This document shows, piece after piece, positions 1 through 7,580 of a stretch of 18,781 nt of DNA. The notes under the pieces were generated by a model. It did not search any database. It had not been told where the DNA came from and was given only the letters and a program-made list of their open reading frames with translations. The position numbers were made by a program, and so were the translations under genes. Position 1 is the first letter of the stretch. Each line of letters opens with the position of its first letter. Source of the stretch: Bacteroidota bacterium (GTDB taxonomy: Bacteria > Bacteroidota > Bacteroidia > Flavobacteriales > Weeksellaceae); contig JAEWZO010000047.1 of the NCBI GenBank assembly GCA_023458415.1, positions 1 through 18,781 of the forward strand. Direction: 5' to 3'.

Positions 1-29
1 TAAGTGTCAAATAACAAAACTGTTTCATT

Positions 30-1070
30 ATGAAAGCATTAGTATATCACGGCGATCATCAGATTGCACTGGAAGACAAACCAAAACCAACGATTGAGAA
101 AGCAACGGACGCAATTATCAGAGTTACCAAAACTACTATTTGTGGTACCGATTTGGGAATTTATAAAGGAAAAAACCTTTATATGCGCGACGGAATTATT
201 CTTGGCCACGAAGGAGTTGGAATTGTTGAAGAAGTGGGCGACAGCGTTTCCCAGTTTAAAGTGGGCGACAAAGTAATTATTTCCTGTATTACTTCGTGCG
301 GATCCTGTGAATACTGTAAAAAACAGCTGTATTCTCACTGTAAAGACGGCGGCTGGATTTTAGGACATATGATTGACGGCGTTCAGGCAGAATTTGTAAG
401 AATTCCTTACGCTGACAACAGTCTGTACAAAATTCCATCAACAATTGATGATGATGTTGCAGTAATGATCAGTGATATTTTACCGACAGGACACGAAATT
501 GGTGTTCAGTACGGAAATGTAAAACCTGGAGATGCCATTGCAATTGTCGGAGCCGGTCCGGTTGGAATGTCTGCTTTGCTTACTGCTCAGTTTTATTCTC
601 CGTCAACCATTATTATGATTGATATGGACGATAACCGACTTGAACTTGCAAAACAGCTTGGCGCAACACACACCATCAATTCCGGAAAAGAAGATGTTTT
701 TGCGAAAGTGAAAGAAATTGCAGGCGATGAAGGTGTTGATGTCTCTATTGAAGCAGTGGGAATTCCGCAAACGTGGGATGTTTGTCAGAAAATCGTGAAA
801 CCGGGTGGAAATATTGCCAACGTTGGTGTTCACGGACAGAAAGTAGATTTTGAAATTCAGGATCTTTGGATTAAAAACCTTACTATTACCACCGGTTTGG
901 TGAATACAAATACAACTCCGATGCTTCTGAAAGCTGCTTCTACAAACAAACTTCCGCTGAATAAACTGATTACGCACCACTTCAAACTCAGCGAAATTGA
1001 ACATGCGTACGACGTTTTCATGAATGCGTCCAAAGAGAAAGCGATGAAAGTGATTATTGATGCTGATTAA
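30..1070 (+). CDS. Zinc-dependent alcohol dehydrogenase (medium-chain family)
   Basis: Cytoplasmic oxidoreductase of the medium-chain dehydrogenase family, expected to interconvert an alcohol and an aldehyde or ketone; the substrate cannot be read from sequence. The 346 residues have the usual family length. Visible in order: catalytic-zinc ligands Cys38 (in CGTD) and His60-Glu61 (in GHEG); a structural-zinc lobe with Cys90, Cys93, Cys96 and Cys104; and a Rossmann nucleotide-binding loop GAGPVG at 174-179. An acidic residue (Asp198) at the end of the second strand of that fold suggests NAD(H) rather than NADP(H). The ATG at 30 starts directly at the family's usual N-terminus. The upstream region is cut by the window edge, so its promoter and any upstream operon partner are not visible. 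A hairpin terminator follows at 1096-1119, separating it from the convergent gene. The family call is secure; the physiological role is unknown. Confidence 0.93.
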   Translation: MKALVYHGDHQIALEDKPKPTIEKATDAIIRVTKTTICGTDLGIYKGKNLYMRDGIILGHEGVGIVEEVGDSVSQFKVGDKVIISCITSCGSCEYCKKQLYSHCKDGGWILGHMIDGVQAEFVRIPYADNSLYKIPSTIDDDVAVMISDILPTGHEIGVQYGNVKPGDAIAIVGAGPVGMSALLTAQFYSPSTIIMIDMDDNRLELAKQLGATHTINSGKEDVFAKVKEIAGDEGVDVSIEAVGIPQTWDVCQKIVKPGGNIANVGVHGQKVDFEIQDLWIKNLTITTGLVNTNTTPMLLKAASTNKLPLNKLITHHFKLSEIEHAYDVFMNASKEKAMKVIIDAD

Positions 1071-1095
1071 GCGCAATTTTCAACCATAAAAAAAA

Positions 1096-1119
1096 GACGG
1101 AAATTTTTCCGTCTTTTTT
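1096..1119. terminator. Bidirectional intrinsic terminator
   Basis: Arm GACGGAAA (1096-1103) pairs with TTTCCGTC (1106-1113). A run of A precedes it and a run of T follows, so it can work on either strand. It lies 25 bases after the plus-strand dehydrogenase stop and just past the stop of the convergent DUF2200 gene, and could serve both. Confidence 0.75.
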
Positions 1120-1122
1120 ATT

Positions 1123-1479
1123 TTAATTTCTCAGGATTTTCTGCATTGCCTTTCCTTTTGCGAGTTCATCAATCATTTTATCGAGATAACGGATTTGCTG
1201 CATTAAAGGTTCTTCAATTTCTTCAACGCGGTAACCGCAGATTACGCCCGTAATTTTCGAAGCTTTTTCATTGATCTTGGCTTGTTCAAAAAATTCCTGA
1301 AAAGAAGTTTTGTTTTCAAGATGCTGATTTAAAACTGCTTCATCATAACCGGTAAGCCAGAAAATAATTTCGTCCACTTCCGCTTTTGTGCGTCCTTTTT
1401 TTTCCGCTTTCGTGATGTAATGCGGATAAACCGAAGCGAAAGACATTTTGTAAACGCGCTCGTTGTTTTTACTGTTCAT
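1123..1479 (-). CDS. DUF2200 family protein
   Basis: Small 118-residue cytoplasmic protein without signal peptide or membrane segment. It resembles DUF2200: the N-terminal stretch RVYKMSFASVYPHY followed by KAEKKGRTKAEVDEII, an internal IFWLTGYD, and a C-terminal helical half ending in a basic tail. The biochemical function of the family is not known to me. The ATG at 1479 gives the family-typical N-terminus. The gene starts 36 bases after the stop of the polyprenyl diphosphate synthase on the same strand with no visible terminator between, so co-transcription is likely. That may reflect convenience rather than a shared pathway. It converges with the alcohol dehydrogenase and shares the terminator at 1096-1119. 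Confidence 0.85.
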   Translation of the reverse strand: MNSKNNERVYKMSFASVYPHYITKAEKKGRTKAEVDEIIFWLTGYDEAVLNQHLENKTSFQEFFEQAKINEKASKITGVICGYRVEEIEEPLMQQIRYLDKMIDELAKGKAMQKILRN

Positions 1480-1515
1480 TTCGGGAAATTTTAAGTGAAG
1501 ATTTTCTGGCCGACT

Positions 1516-2493
1516 CTAGAATTTACGTTCAATCACGTAATCCAGCATCAAATTCAGAGAATGTTTGGCTTCAGAATCCGGAAAGTCATTCAGAATATTT
1601 TTGGCTTTCTGCTGATAATCTTTCATCACACCGATGGCATAATCCAGTCCGCCCGATTTTTTCACAAACTCGATGAGTTCTTTCACGCGTTTCGGATTGT
1701 TGTTGTAACGTTTAATCGTGTTGAAATAATACTTTCTGTCGGTTTCGCTGGCTGTTTTCAAAGTATGAATCAGAGGAAGCGTCATTTTTTGTTCCTTGAT
1801 GTCGATTCCGACCGGTTTTCCAATCACGTTCGAACTCAGATAATCAAAAAGATCGTCTTTAATCTGAAAAGCCATTCCGGTATACGTTCCGAAATCCTGC
1901 ATTTTCTTTGCGAGTTGCTCATCGGAAACATTCGACAAAACTCCGATTTCACAACAGGCAGCAATTAAAGTAGCCGTTTTCTGACGGATGATTTCGTAGT
2001 AAACATCTTCGGTGATATCCAGTTTTCTTGCTTTTTCCAGCTGCAGCAATTCACCTTCCGACATTTCGCGGATGGTTCTGGAAATCACGGCAAGCAAATC
2101 GTAATCTTTATGATCGGTTGAGAGCAAAACCGCTTTTGAAAGCAAATAATCGCCCACCAAAACCGCAATTTTGTTCTTCCAAAGTGCGTTAATCGAAAAG
2201 AAATTTCTGCGTTTAAAACTTTCGTCCACCACATCGTCATGAACCAGCGTTGCGGTATGAATCAACTCAATCATTGAGGCGCCACGGAAAGATTTATCGG
2301 TAACCTCTCCCACCAGTTTTGAGCAAAGAAATACGAACATAGGCCGCATTTGCTTACCTTTCGTCGTCACAATAAACCGTGTTACCTTGTCCAGTAGCGG
2401 AACGTTGCTTTGCATTGATTCATAAAACTTTCTCTCAAAAAGTTTCATTTCACCGGCAATGGGTTTCTTAATTTCTTCTACAATGTTCGGCAC
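1516..2493 (-). CDS. Long-chain trans-polyprenyl diphosphate synthase (IspB-type)
   Basis: Condenses isopentenyl diphosphate units onto an allylic primer to make the long prenyl tail of the respiratory quinone; in flavobacteria this would be menaquinone. The 325 residues have the standard length. Visible motifs: GKQMRP (46-51) for diphosphate binding, the first aspartate-rich motif DDVVD (86-90), the lysine-containing QKTATL (171-176), and the second aspartate-rich motif DDLFD (213-217). The residue five before the first motif is small (Ala81), as in octaprenyl-type enzymes and unlike farnesyl synthases with an aromatic residue there, so a long product is expected; its exact length cannot be read. 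The start is GTG at 2493: an in-frame stop lies three codons upstream and the next ATG (residue 16) would remove the conserved-looking N-terminus. Upstream is a promoter-like element at 2534-2541. DUF2200 follows. Confidence 0.93.
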   Translation of the reverse strand: MPNIVEEIKKPIAGEMKLFERKFYESMQSNVPLLDKVTRFIVTTKGKQMRPMFVFLCSKLVGEVTDKSFRGASMIELIHTATLVHDDVVDESFKRRNFFSINALWKNKIAVLVGDYLLSKAVLLSTDHKDYDLLAVISRTIREMSEGELLQLEKARKLDITEDVYYEIIRQKTATLIAACCEIGVLSNVSDEQLAKKMQDFGTYTGMAFQIKDDLFDYLSSNVIGKPVGIDIKEQKMTLPLIHTLKTASETDRKYYFNTIKRYNNNPKRVKELIEFVKKSGGLDYAIGVMKDYQQKAKNILNDFPDSEAKHSLNLMLDYVIERKF

Positions 2494-2533
2494 GGAAAGT
2501 TATAAATGATAATATTGAACGATATGTGATGTA

Positions 2534-2541
2534 CAAATATA
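2534..2541 (-). promoter_or_regulatory. Candidate -7 element (TAnnTTTG) for the polyprenyl synthase gene
   Basis: Read on the minus strand this is TATATTTG, an exact match to the Bacteroidetes sigma-A -7 consensus TAnnTTTG, 40 bases before the GTG start. I see no clear TTG at the expected -33 distance, so it is a half-supported promoter. It lies in the 75-base gap after the preceding gene. Confidence 0.4.
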
Positions 2542-2568
2542 AATTATTTACCTGAGATTTTCTGAGGG

Positions 2569-3453
2569 TTATTTCAGGGCTTTTTCCATTCGGTTGTGGG
2601 GAATAAAATAAAGCGTCTGCGGAACATTGAACGGCTTAATTGAAAAACGCTCACCGGAAATATAAATTCCGTCAGCGCTTACAGAGATTCCTTCGATTTG
2701 TCCAACGGCCGTGCTGCTTCCCAAGTAAAACTTTTTTGGTTTCTGCGTGAAGAACAATCCGTTTTCATCTTCGTTGAAAATGGTTAGGAAAACTTCTGTT
2801 TTCTTCGTATAACCTACGATATATAGTTTTCCGTCAAAATAGGCAGCATCTGTTGACGCGTAACCGAGGTCGAAATCTTCCAGTTTCTGTGCCCCAATTT
2901 TTTCGTTCTGAATGGTGGTCGGGATTTCGTAGCGAGTCGTTCTGTAAGATTCCCATTCCTTTGTGAAAAGATTTAATTTTCCGTCGATGTGAATCAAACT
3001 TTCTGCATCCCAGTTATTGGCCTGCGGTTTCTTCGTAAAATCGGTCTGTTCTGGATAATGGTATAAAATTTCTCCTTTATACTGAAGAGAATCCGTACTT
3101 ACTCTGTAAATTTTCAGATCTTTCCGAACACCCCAATTGTTTCCGATATCGCCGATATAGAAATAGTTTCCGTCATTGGTAAGCGCTTCCCAGTCGAAGT
3201 TCCGAATTGAATCAATTTTAGTTGAACTGATTGTTTTCCCAGTGGAAAAATCAATTTCATGGAGTTCTGCAGGATGGCCGCTGTCGTTCAGTGTAAACAA
3301 TCGGTTTCCCAAAAATGATAAGGCAGAATTTTCTTCAATTTTATCATCAAGTTCAGCGACTTTATATTTCTTGATTTTCAGCCATTCATAGTTTTGTTGT
3401 GCGGAAAGACTGATAGAAGTAATTATTGAAAACAGTATAAAAAGTTTTTTCAT
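2569..3453 (-). CDS. Secreted propeller-like hypothetical protein
   Basis: A 294-residue protein with a clear signal peptide (basic MKK, hydrophobic stretch, cleavage after about residue 18 at SLSA-QQ), so probably periplasmic or exported. The rest is rich in beta-strand-like segments with recurring patterns: NDSG (56-59) near GNRLFTLN, DWEALTNDG, FYIGDIGNN, a later DAESL and GQIEGIS. These resemble Bacteroidetes beta-propeller proteins related to SdiA-regulated or esterase-like phytase domains. That is a resemblance, not a demonstrated relationship, and no catalytic residues are assigned. No lipobox and no C-terminal type IX secretion sorting domain is apparent. Its ATG at 3453 overlaps the stop of the DUF1275 gene as ATGA, so it is the third gene of a coupled series after rlmN. 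Confidence 0.75.
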   Translation of the reverse strand: MKKLFILFSIITSISLSAQQNYEWLKIKKYKVAELDDKIEENSALSFLGNRLFTLNDSGHPAELHEIDFSTGKTISSTKIDSIRNFDWEALTNDGNYFYIGDIGNNWGVRKDLKIYRVSTDSLQYKGEILYHYPEQTDFTKKPQANNWDAESLIHIDGKLNLFTKEWESYRTTRYEIPTTIQNEKIGAQKLEDFDLGYASTDAAYFDGKLYIVGYTKKTEVFLTIFNEDENGLFFTQKPKKFYLGSSTAVGQIEGISVSADGIYISGERFSIKPFNVPQTLYFIPHNRMEKALK

Positions 3454-4175
3454 TTATAGCTCATTTTTCGTTTGCGCAGGAGTAAGCGGATTTTTATGAA
3501 ATCAAAAAGAATTCCGAAAATAAGAAGAAAACATCCAAACAGCAGTGTTTTAATGCCTGCATATCCGAAAACAATTGCAGCAAAAATTCCGCCGATAAAA
3601 AAGCAGCCAATAATCGTAAGCCGCAATCGGATTGATTTTACTAGTTTGCTTTTATGGCTTTCATCTTTATAGAAAAAGAGTTGGGAAAACTCAATTCCTA
3701 AATCGGTAAAAAGTCCCGTAAGGTGAGTTGTTCGTACTACCGCATTGGAAATTGTAGTCACAAGCGAGTTCTGCATTCCCATTGCAAACAACAGACTAAA
3801 CGCAATAAAATCCGGATATTCTTGAATAAAATATTCTCCAGAAAAAGCAATTCCTGCTAAAATAACCGCTTCCACGAGAACCGGAAAAACATAAATCAGA
3901 TTCTCCCGAATGCGCGAATAAATTTCAACCAGAAAATTCGCCAGGAAAGCACCCAGAACGAAAAAGAAAACATATAGCGCAACATGAAATGCACTATGTA
4001 GATTCAGTTTGAATGCCTCATCGATGAAAACGGCGAAATGTCCGGTAACGTTGGTTGTAAGTTTCTGAACGGCAAAAAATCCAACTACATTGACTAAACC
4101 TGCCACGAAAGAAAGCAGGGACGCGATGCCCAAATTATGTCGGTTGGTTCTTGTTTTTCCGCGGTGCGCGAACAT
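3450..4175 (-). CDS. DUF1275 (YoaK family) membrane protein
   Basis: A 241-residue polytopic inner-membrane protein with about six hydrophobic segments. Family features are visible: near the N-terminus an AGLVNVVGF segment followed by NVTGH, and mid-protein FAMGMQNSLV followed by RTTHLTGLFTDLG, the most characteristic stretch of DUF1275. A transport role has been suggested for the family, but its function is not established. A start at 4208 is also open, but those extra 11 residues merely re-read the end of rlmN in another frame. The ATG at 4175 shares its A with the rlmN TAA stop (TAATG), a typical coupling arrangement, and gives the expected N-terminus. Its own stop overlaps the next start as ATGA. 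The C-terminus is strongly basic (KIRLLLRKRK), consistent with a cytoplasmic tail. Confidence 0.88.
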   Translation of the reverse strand: MFAHRGKTRTNRHNLGIASLLSFVAGLVNVVGFFAVQKLTTNVTGHFAVFIDEAFKLNLHSAFHVALYVFFFVLGAFLANFLVEIYSRIRENLIYVFPVLVEAVILAGIAFSGEYFIQEYPDFIAFSLLFAMGMQNSLVTTISNAVVRTTHLTGLFTDLGIEFSQLFFYKDESHKSKLVKSIRLRLTIIGCFFIGGIFAAIVFGYAGIKTLLFGCFLLIFGILFDFIKIRLLLRKRKMSYK

Positions 4176-5209
4176 TACTCTGCAGTTTTGTTGGCCAATT
4201 GACCGCACGCTGCATCAATATCTCCTCCTCTGCTGCGGCGAATTAAAACGTTGATTCCGGCTTGCTCCAATTGGCGTACGTAACGTTCTTCAGCTTCTAT
4301 GCTGCGATGGTCAAATTTTCCTTCACCAATTGGATTGTACTGAATAAGATTCACTTTGGAAGGTACTTTTTTACAGTATTTAATCAGCGCTTTGATGTCT
4401 TCATCCTTATCGTTGATTCCTTTCCAAACGCAGTATTCAAAAGTAACTTCCGATCCGGTTTTCTGATACCAATACTGCAAAGCTTCCATAATTTCCGTCA
4501 AAGGAAACTTCGTGGAAAACGGCATGATTTCATTGCGAGTTTCCTCAATAGCAGAATGTAAACTCAAAGCTAATTTCACCTTCAGTTCCTCATCCGCAAG
4601 CATTTTAATCATCTTCGGAATTCCTGAGGTCGAAACTGTAATTCTTCGCGGCGACATTCCCAAACCTTCAGGTTTTGTGATTTTCCTGATGGCTTCGACT
4701 ACATTTTTGTAATTCATCATCGGCTCGCCCATTCCCATGAACACAATGTTTGAAAGTGGTCTGTCGAAATACATTTTACTCTGTTTGTCAATAAGCGCAA
4801 CCTGATCTACGATTTCGGCAACTTCCAGATTTCTCATTCTTTTGAGTTTGGCGGTTGCACAGAATTCACAGTTTAAAGAACATCCAACCTGAGAAGAAAC
4901 ACAGGCCGTAGTTCTTGTTTCTGTAGGAATAAGAACTGATTCCACCAACAGTCCATCGTGCAGTTTCACGCCGTTTTTGATGGTTCCGTCTTTGGATTTC
5001 TGCAACTGATCTACTGAAACAGGATTAATGATGAATTCCTGAGAAAGTTTGTCGCGCAGGTCTTTGGAAAGATTCGTCATTTCATCAATCGAATGGAGGT
5101 TTTTGCTCCACAACCAGTCGTAAACCTGCTTCGCACGAAACGGCTTCTCCCCGATTTCCTTGAAGTAATCGGTCAACTGATCGAGTGATAAAGTTCGGAT
5201 GTCTTTCAT
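4175..5209 (-). CDS. rlmN: Dual-specificity 23S rRNA/tRNA adenine-C2 methyltransferase RlmN
   Basis: Radical-SAM enzyme that methylates C2 of A2503 in 23S rRNA, and of A37 in some tRNAs, in the cytoplasm. The 344 residues match the family length. The radical-SAM cluster motif CX3CX2C is at Cys110, Cys114 and Cys117. GMGEPMMN follows mid-protein, and the C-terminal GGDIDAACGQL contains Cys335, the expected methyl-carrying cysteine. The N-terminal helical region (about 1-90) carries the usual EKPFRAKQVYDWLW segment. ATG at 5209. It heads a tightly coupled series with the DUF1275 and secreted-protein genes (1- and 4-base overlaps). A terminator separates it from queA upstream. I found no convincing promoter of its own in the 63-base gap, so some read-through from queA is possible. 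Confidence 0.97.
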   Translation of the reverse strand: MKDIRTLSLDQLTDYFKEIGEKPFRAKQVYDWLWSKNLHSIDEMTNLSKDLRDKLSQEFIINPVSVDQLQKSKDGTIKNGVKLHDGLLVESVLIPTETRTTACVSSQVGCSLNCEFCATAKLKRMRNLEVAEIVDQVALIDKQSKMYFDRPLSNIVFMGMGEPMMNYKNVVEAIRKITKPEGLGMSPRRITVSTSGIPKMIKMLADEELKVKLALSLHSAIEETRNEIMPFSTKFPLTEIMEALQYWYQKTGSEVTFEYCVWKGINDKDEDIKALIKYCKKVPSKVNLIQYNPIGEGKFDHRSIEAEERYVRQLEQAGINVLIRRSRGGDIDAACGQLANKTAE

Positions 5210-5227
5210 AGAATGGATTTAAGAAAT

Positions 5228-5260
5228 AAAGAGCAAAGACCTCTTTATTCTTTGCTCTTT
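5228..5260 (-). terminator. Intrinsic terminator after queA
   Basis: Perfect 11-base arms AAAGAGCAAAG (5228-5238) and CTTTGCTCTTT (5250-5260) flank an 11-base loop. On the minus strand the hairpin is followed by a T-rich TATTTCTTAAA. It begins 13 bases after the queA stop and precedes rlmN. The tail is less uniform than in the best terminators. Confidence 0.65.
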
Positions 5261-5272
5261 TTCTTTAATAGT

Positions 5273-6322
5273 TTATAGAATCAGCATTGCATCGCCATAA
5301 GAATAGAATGTGTATTCATTCTTAATCGCTTCTTCGTACGCCTGCATAACGAAATCTTTCCCGGCAAAAGCGGCAATCATCATCAACAACGTTGATTTTG
5401 GTGTGTGGAAATTGGTAATCATTGCGTTTGCAACACCGAAATCGTGTGGAGGATAAATAAATTTATTGGTCCATCCGTGGTAAGGTCCGATTTTCTTGTT
5501 GGAAGAAACAGAAGTTTCCAACGCACGCATTGTAGTAGTTCCAACCGCGCAAATTCTGCGGTTTTCTTCTACGGCTTTGTTAATGATATCGGCATTTTTC
5601 TGATCGATAATCGCTTCTTCAGATTCCATTTTATGTTTGGATAGATCTTCTACTTCAATTGGATTGAAAGTTCCTAAACCAACGTGAAGTGTAATTTCCG
5701 CGAAATCAATTCCTTTAATTTCAAGACGCTTCATCAAATGTTTCGAGAAGTGAAGTCCCGCTGTAGGAGCTGCAACCGCACCTTCATGCTTTGCGTAAAT
5801 GGTTTGGTAACGTTCTGCATCTTCAGGTTCAACCTCTCTCTTGATGTATTTTGGAAGTGGAGTTTCACCAATTTCTTTCAGTTTAGCACGAAATTCTTCG
5901 TAAGTACCATCGTATAAAAATCTCAGTGTTCTTCCTCTTGAAGTTGTGTTGTCGATAACTTCCGCAACCAAAGATTCATCTTCGGTAAAGAAAAGTTTGT
6001 TGCCAATTCTGATTTTTCTTGCCGGATCTACCAATACGTCCCAAACACGGGTTTCTTTATCGAGTTCTCTCAATAGGAAAACTTCAATTTTGGCTCCTGT
6101 TTTTTCTTTGTTTCCGTACAGACGTGCAGGAAAAACTTTGGTATTATTGAAGATGAAAAGATCTTTCTCGTCGAAATAATCTACTACATCTTTAAAAAGT
6201 TTGTGTTCAATAGTTTGTGCTTTTCTGTCGAGAACCATCAGTTTTGCTTCGTCGCGGTGTTCCGATGGGTGTTCTGCCAATAGATGTTCAGGCAGATGAA
6301 AATTAAAATCAGATGTTTTCAT
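5273..6322 (-). CDS. queA: tRNA preQ1(34) S-adenosylmethionine ribosyltransferase-isomerase QueA
   Basis: Transfers and isomerises the ribosyl moiety of S-adenosylmethionine onto preQ1 in position 34 of tRNA, giving epoxyqueuosine in queuosine biosynthesis. The 349 residues are full length. Characteristic segments are present in order: an N-terminal FNFHLPEHLLAEHP, IFNNTKVFPARLYG, the mid-protein TPLPKYI, AAPTAGLHFS, the strongly conserved HVGLGTFNPI, then GTTTMRALE and a C-terminal MITNFHTPKSTLLM. ATG at 6322 matches the family N-terminus. A good Bacteroidetes-type promoter lies just upstream (6360-6390) and a terminator follows at 5228-5260, so it is probably a single-gene unit. No other queuosine genes are in the window. 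Confidence 0.97.
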   Translation of the reverse strand: MKTSDFNFHLPEHLLAEHPSEHRDEAKLMVLDRKAQTIEHKLFKDVVDYFDEKDLFIFNNTKVFPARLYGNKEKTGAKIEVFLLRELDKETRVWDVLVDPARKIRIGNKLFFTEDESLVAEVIDNTTSRGRTLRFLYDGTYEEFRAKLKEIGETPLPKYIKREVEPEDAERYQTIYAKHEGAVAAPTAGLHFSKHLMKRLEIKGIDFAEITLHVGLGTFNPIEVEDLSKHKMESEEAIIDQKNADIINKAVEENRRICAVGTTTMRALETSVSSNKKIGPYHGWTNKFIYPPHDFGVANAMITNFHTPKSTLLMMIAAFAGKDFVMQAYEEAIKNEYTFYSYGDAMLIL

Positions 6323-6359
6323 AAAATTTACGGATTTTACGTTTAAAAATTTAAGTCTG

Positions 6360-6390
6360 CAAAGATACGGCGATAAAAAGCGAAAGTCAA
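6360..6390 (-). promoter_or_regulatory. Bacteroidetes-type promoter of queA
   Basis: On the minus strand TTG (6390-6388) is followed after 20 bases by TATCTTTG (6367-6360), an exact match to TAnnTTTG. Order and spacing fit the flavobacterial -33/-7 promoter, and the element lies 37 bases before the queA ATG. This is the best promoter in the window. Confidence 0.7.
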
Positions 6391-6398
6391 GTAAAATA

Positions 6399-7049
6399 TC
6401 AGTCCGGCGATTTCAGCTTTTCCGGAAGGCGGATTTCGAGATATACATTTTTGTATTCTTTGAGCTCAAATTTGCATTCCACCTTTCCTTTTCTGTACAC
6501 CGCTTTTTCCACGATGTAATTTCCGGGAAAATTAAGTGCATCTGTAAAATTATAAGGATGCATAAATACCATTCGCGACAGAAAGAACAGATCTTTGTTG
6601 GCTGGTTTTAAAGTTAAATCATAAGTGTGTTCGGGCTTTTTCTGATTTTTCCGGGTGAAAATACTGAGTTTAGTTCTGTTCGAATTCAGTTCAGAAAATT
6701 CAAATCTTGTATTTTTTGGAGGTTTGATATTTACAAAATTTCTCACAGTAAAAATATATTCAAAGCTTGAAATTATTTCTTTGCCCTGTTTGGTTTCAGT
6801 AACTTTGAATTGATGGACCTTACCGGTTAGTCTGTCGTAAAGCCTGCATTTCATCATGCCATTTCCCACCGAAAAAAGTTTGAGGTAATAATTAGGATTG
6901 TCTGAATTGAAATACGACACAGACTCTGAAATCTCTCCGTCGGATTCATTTTTAACAGAGTATTTTACGGCGAAATCAAATTCATAGCTCTTTTGGGCAA
7001 ATGCTGCCGTAAACAGAATGAGAAAGAACAGAAAAGAGACTTTTTTCAT
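6399..7049 (-). CDS. Secreted hypothetical protein, translationally coupled to a DNA glycosylase
   Basis: A 216-residue protein that I do not recognise. It has a clear signal peptide (MKKVSFLFFLILFTAAFA, cleaved before QKS), so it is exported. The mature part is lysine-rich and strand-like, with no cysteines in a catalytic pattern except single scattered ones, and no membrane segment, lipobox or sorting domain. A longer reading from 7076 adds nine residues ahead of the signal peptide. I chose the ATG at 7049 because it begins the signal peptide and overlaps the upstream stop as ATGA. That overlap couples it to the glycosylase gene, although an envelope protein and a DNA-repair enzyme have no obvious shared task. 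A stretch of about 75 bases holding the queA promoter separates its stop from queA. Confidence 0.8.
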   Translation of the reverse strand: MKKVSFLFFLILFTAAFAQKSYEFDFAVKYSVKNESDGEISESVSYFNSDNPNYYLKLFSVGNGMMKCRLYDRLTGKVHQFKVTETKQGKEIISSFEYIFTVRNFVNIKPPKNTRFEFSELNSNRTKLSIFTRKNQKKPEHTYDLTLKPANKDLFFLSRMVFMHPYNFTDALNFPGNYIVEKAVYRKGKVECKFELKEYKNVYLEIRLPEKLKSPD

Positions 7050-7543
7050 GTGAGAAGTTGTTTTATGATTTTCCATTGTTCCACTTTTTTCTCCAGCGAA
7101 ATGGTGTGCAGCGGACTGGTTGACGGCAAAAGATGTACAGGTACAGGTGGATTTTTTCCTAAGATTTTTTCGAGGTTTTTGAATGATTTCCGGCCGTTGC
7201 AGAAAATGGCTTTGATGTTTGGAAAACTCTTTAGCAAATCTTCAATTCGGTTGGCTTCTTCATTTTTGATTTCGGAATCGAGACTTCCTTTTCTCTCGCA
7301 ACTGTCAATCACGTCCCACAACGCAACACCGTTTTTATGCAGAATTTTTAATTTCTCGTTGTAATCGGAAGTGAATTCTTCATCAAAGATCTGAAACATA
7401 ATCTTCCAGAAAGCATTTTGTGGATGCGCATAATATTCCTGCATTTCAAGAGATTTCACGCCCGGAACCGAACCCAGAACCAAAATCTGTGAACTTTCCG
7501 AAACAACAGGTGGGAATGATGAAATTCTTACTTCGGTATCCAT
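7046..7543 (-). CDS. DNA-deoxyinosine glycosylase / uracil-DNA glycosylase-fold protein
   Basis: A 165-residue cytoplasmic base-excision-repair enzyme of the uracil-DNA glycosylase superfamily, closest by eye to the hypoxanthine/deoxyinosine glycosylase (family 6) branch, which removes deaminated bases from DNA. Visible motifs: GSVPG (24-28) in the first active-site loop, EYYAHPQNAFWKI (36-48) binding the substrate, ALWDVIDSCERKGSLDS (74-90), and LPSTSPLH (139-146) in the second loop, which inserts into the DNA. The reading frame is open to 7582, but the extra 13 residues overlap the divergent gene, and the ATG at 7543 begins just before the conserved SFPPV segment. Its stop overlaps the start of the secreted-protein gene (ATGA). 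The exact damaged-base preference is inferred. Confidence 0.85.
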   Translation of the reverse strand: MDTEVRISSFPPVVSESSQILVLGSVPGVKSLEMQEYYAHPQNAFWKIMFQIFDEEFTSDYNEKLKILHKNGVALWDVIDSCERKGSLDSEIKNEEANRIEDLLKSFPNIKAIFCNGRKSFKNLEKILGKNPPVPVHLLPSTSPLHTISLEKKVEQWKIIKQLLT

Positions 7544-7580
7544 AATACATCCAAAAATAGAAATAATAATTTTGATTTTC
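7544..7580. promoter_or_regulatory. Compact divergent intergenic region with opposed -7-like elements
   Basis: Only 37 bases separate the glycosylase ATG (minus) from the MgtC ATG (plus). Each strand carries an exact TAnnTTTG match: TATTTTTG at 7559-7552 on the minus strand and TAATTTTG at 7567-7574 on the plus strand. Both are within 6-8 bases of the start codon, closer than expected for a leadered transcript, and neither has a clear TTG partner. In AT-rich DNA they may be chance matches, so the real promoters may lie inside the opposite coding regions. Confidence 0.3.

Noticed and set aside
4176..4208. Longer start for the DUF1275 gene
   Set aside because: The added residues re-read the end of rlmN in another frame; the ATG at 4175 shares a base with the rlmN stop and gives the expected N-terminus.
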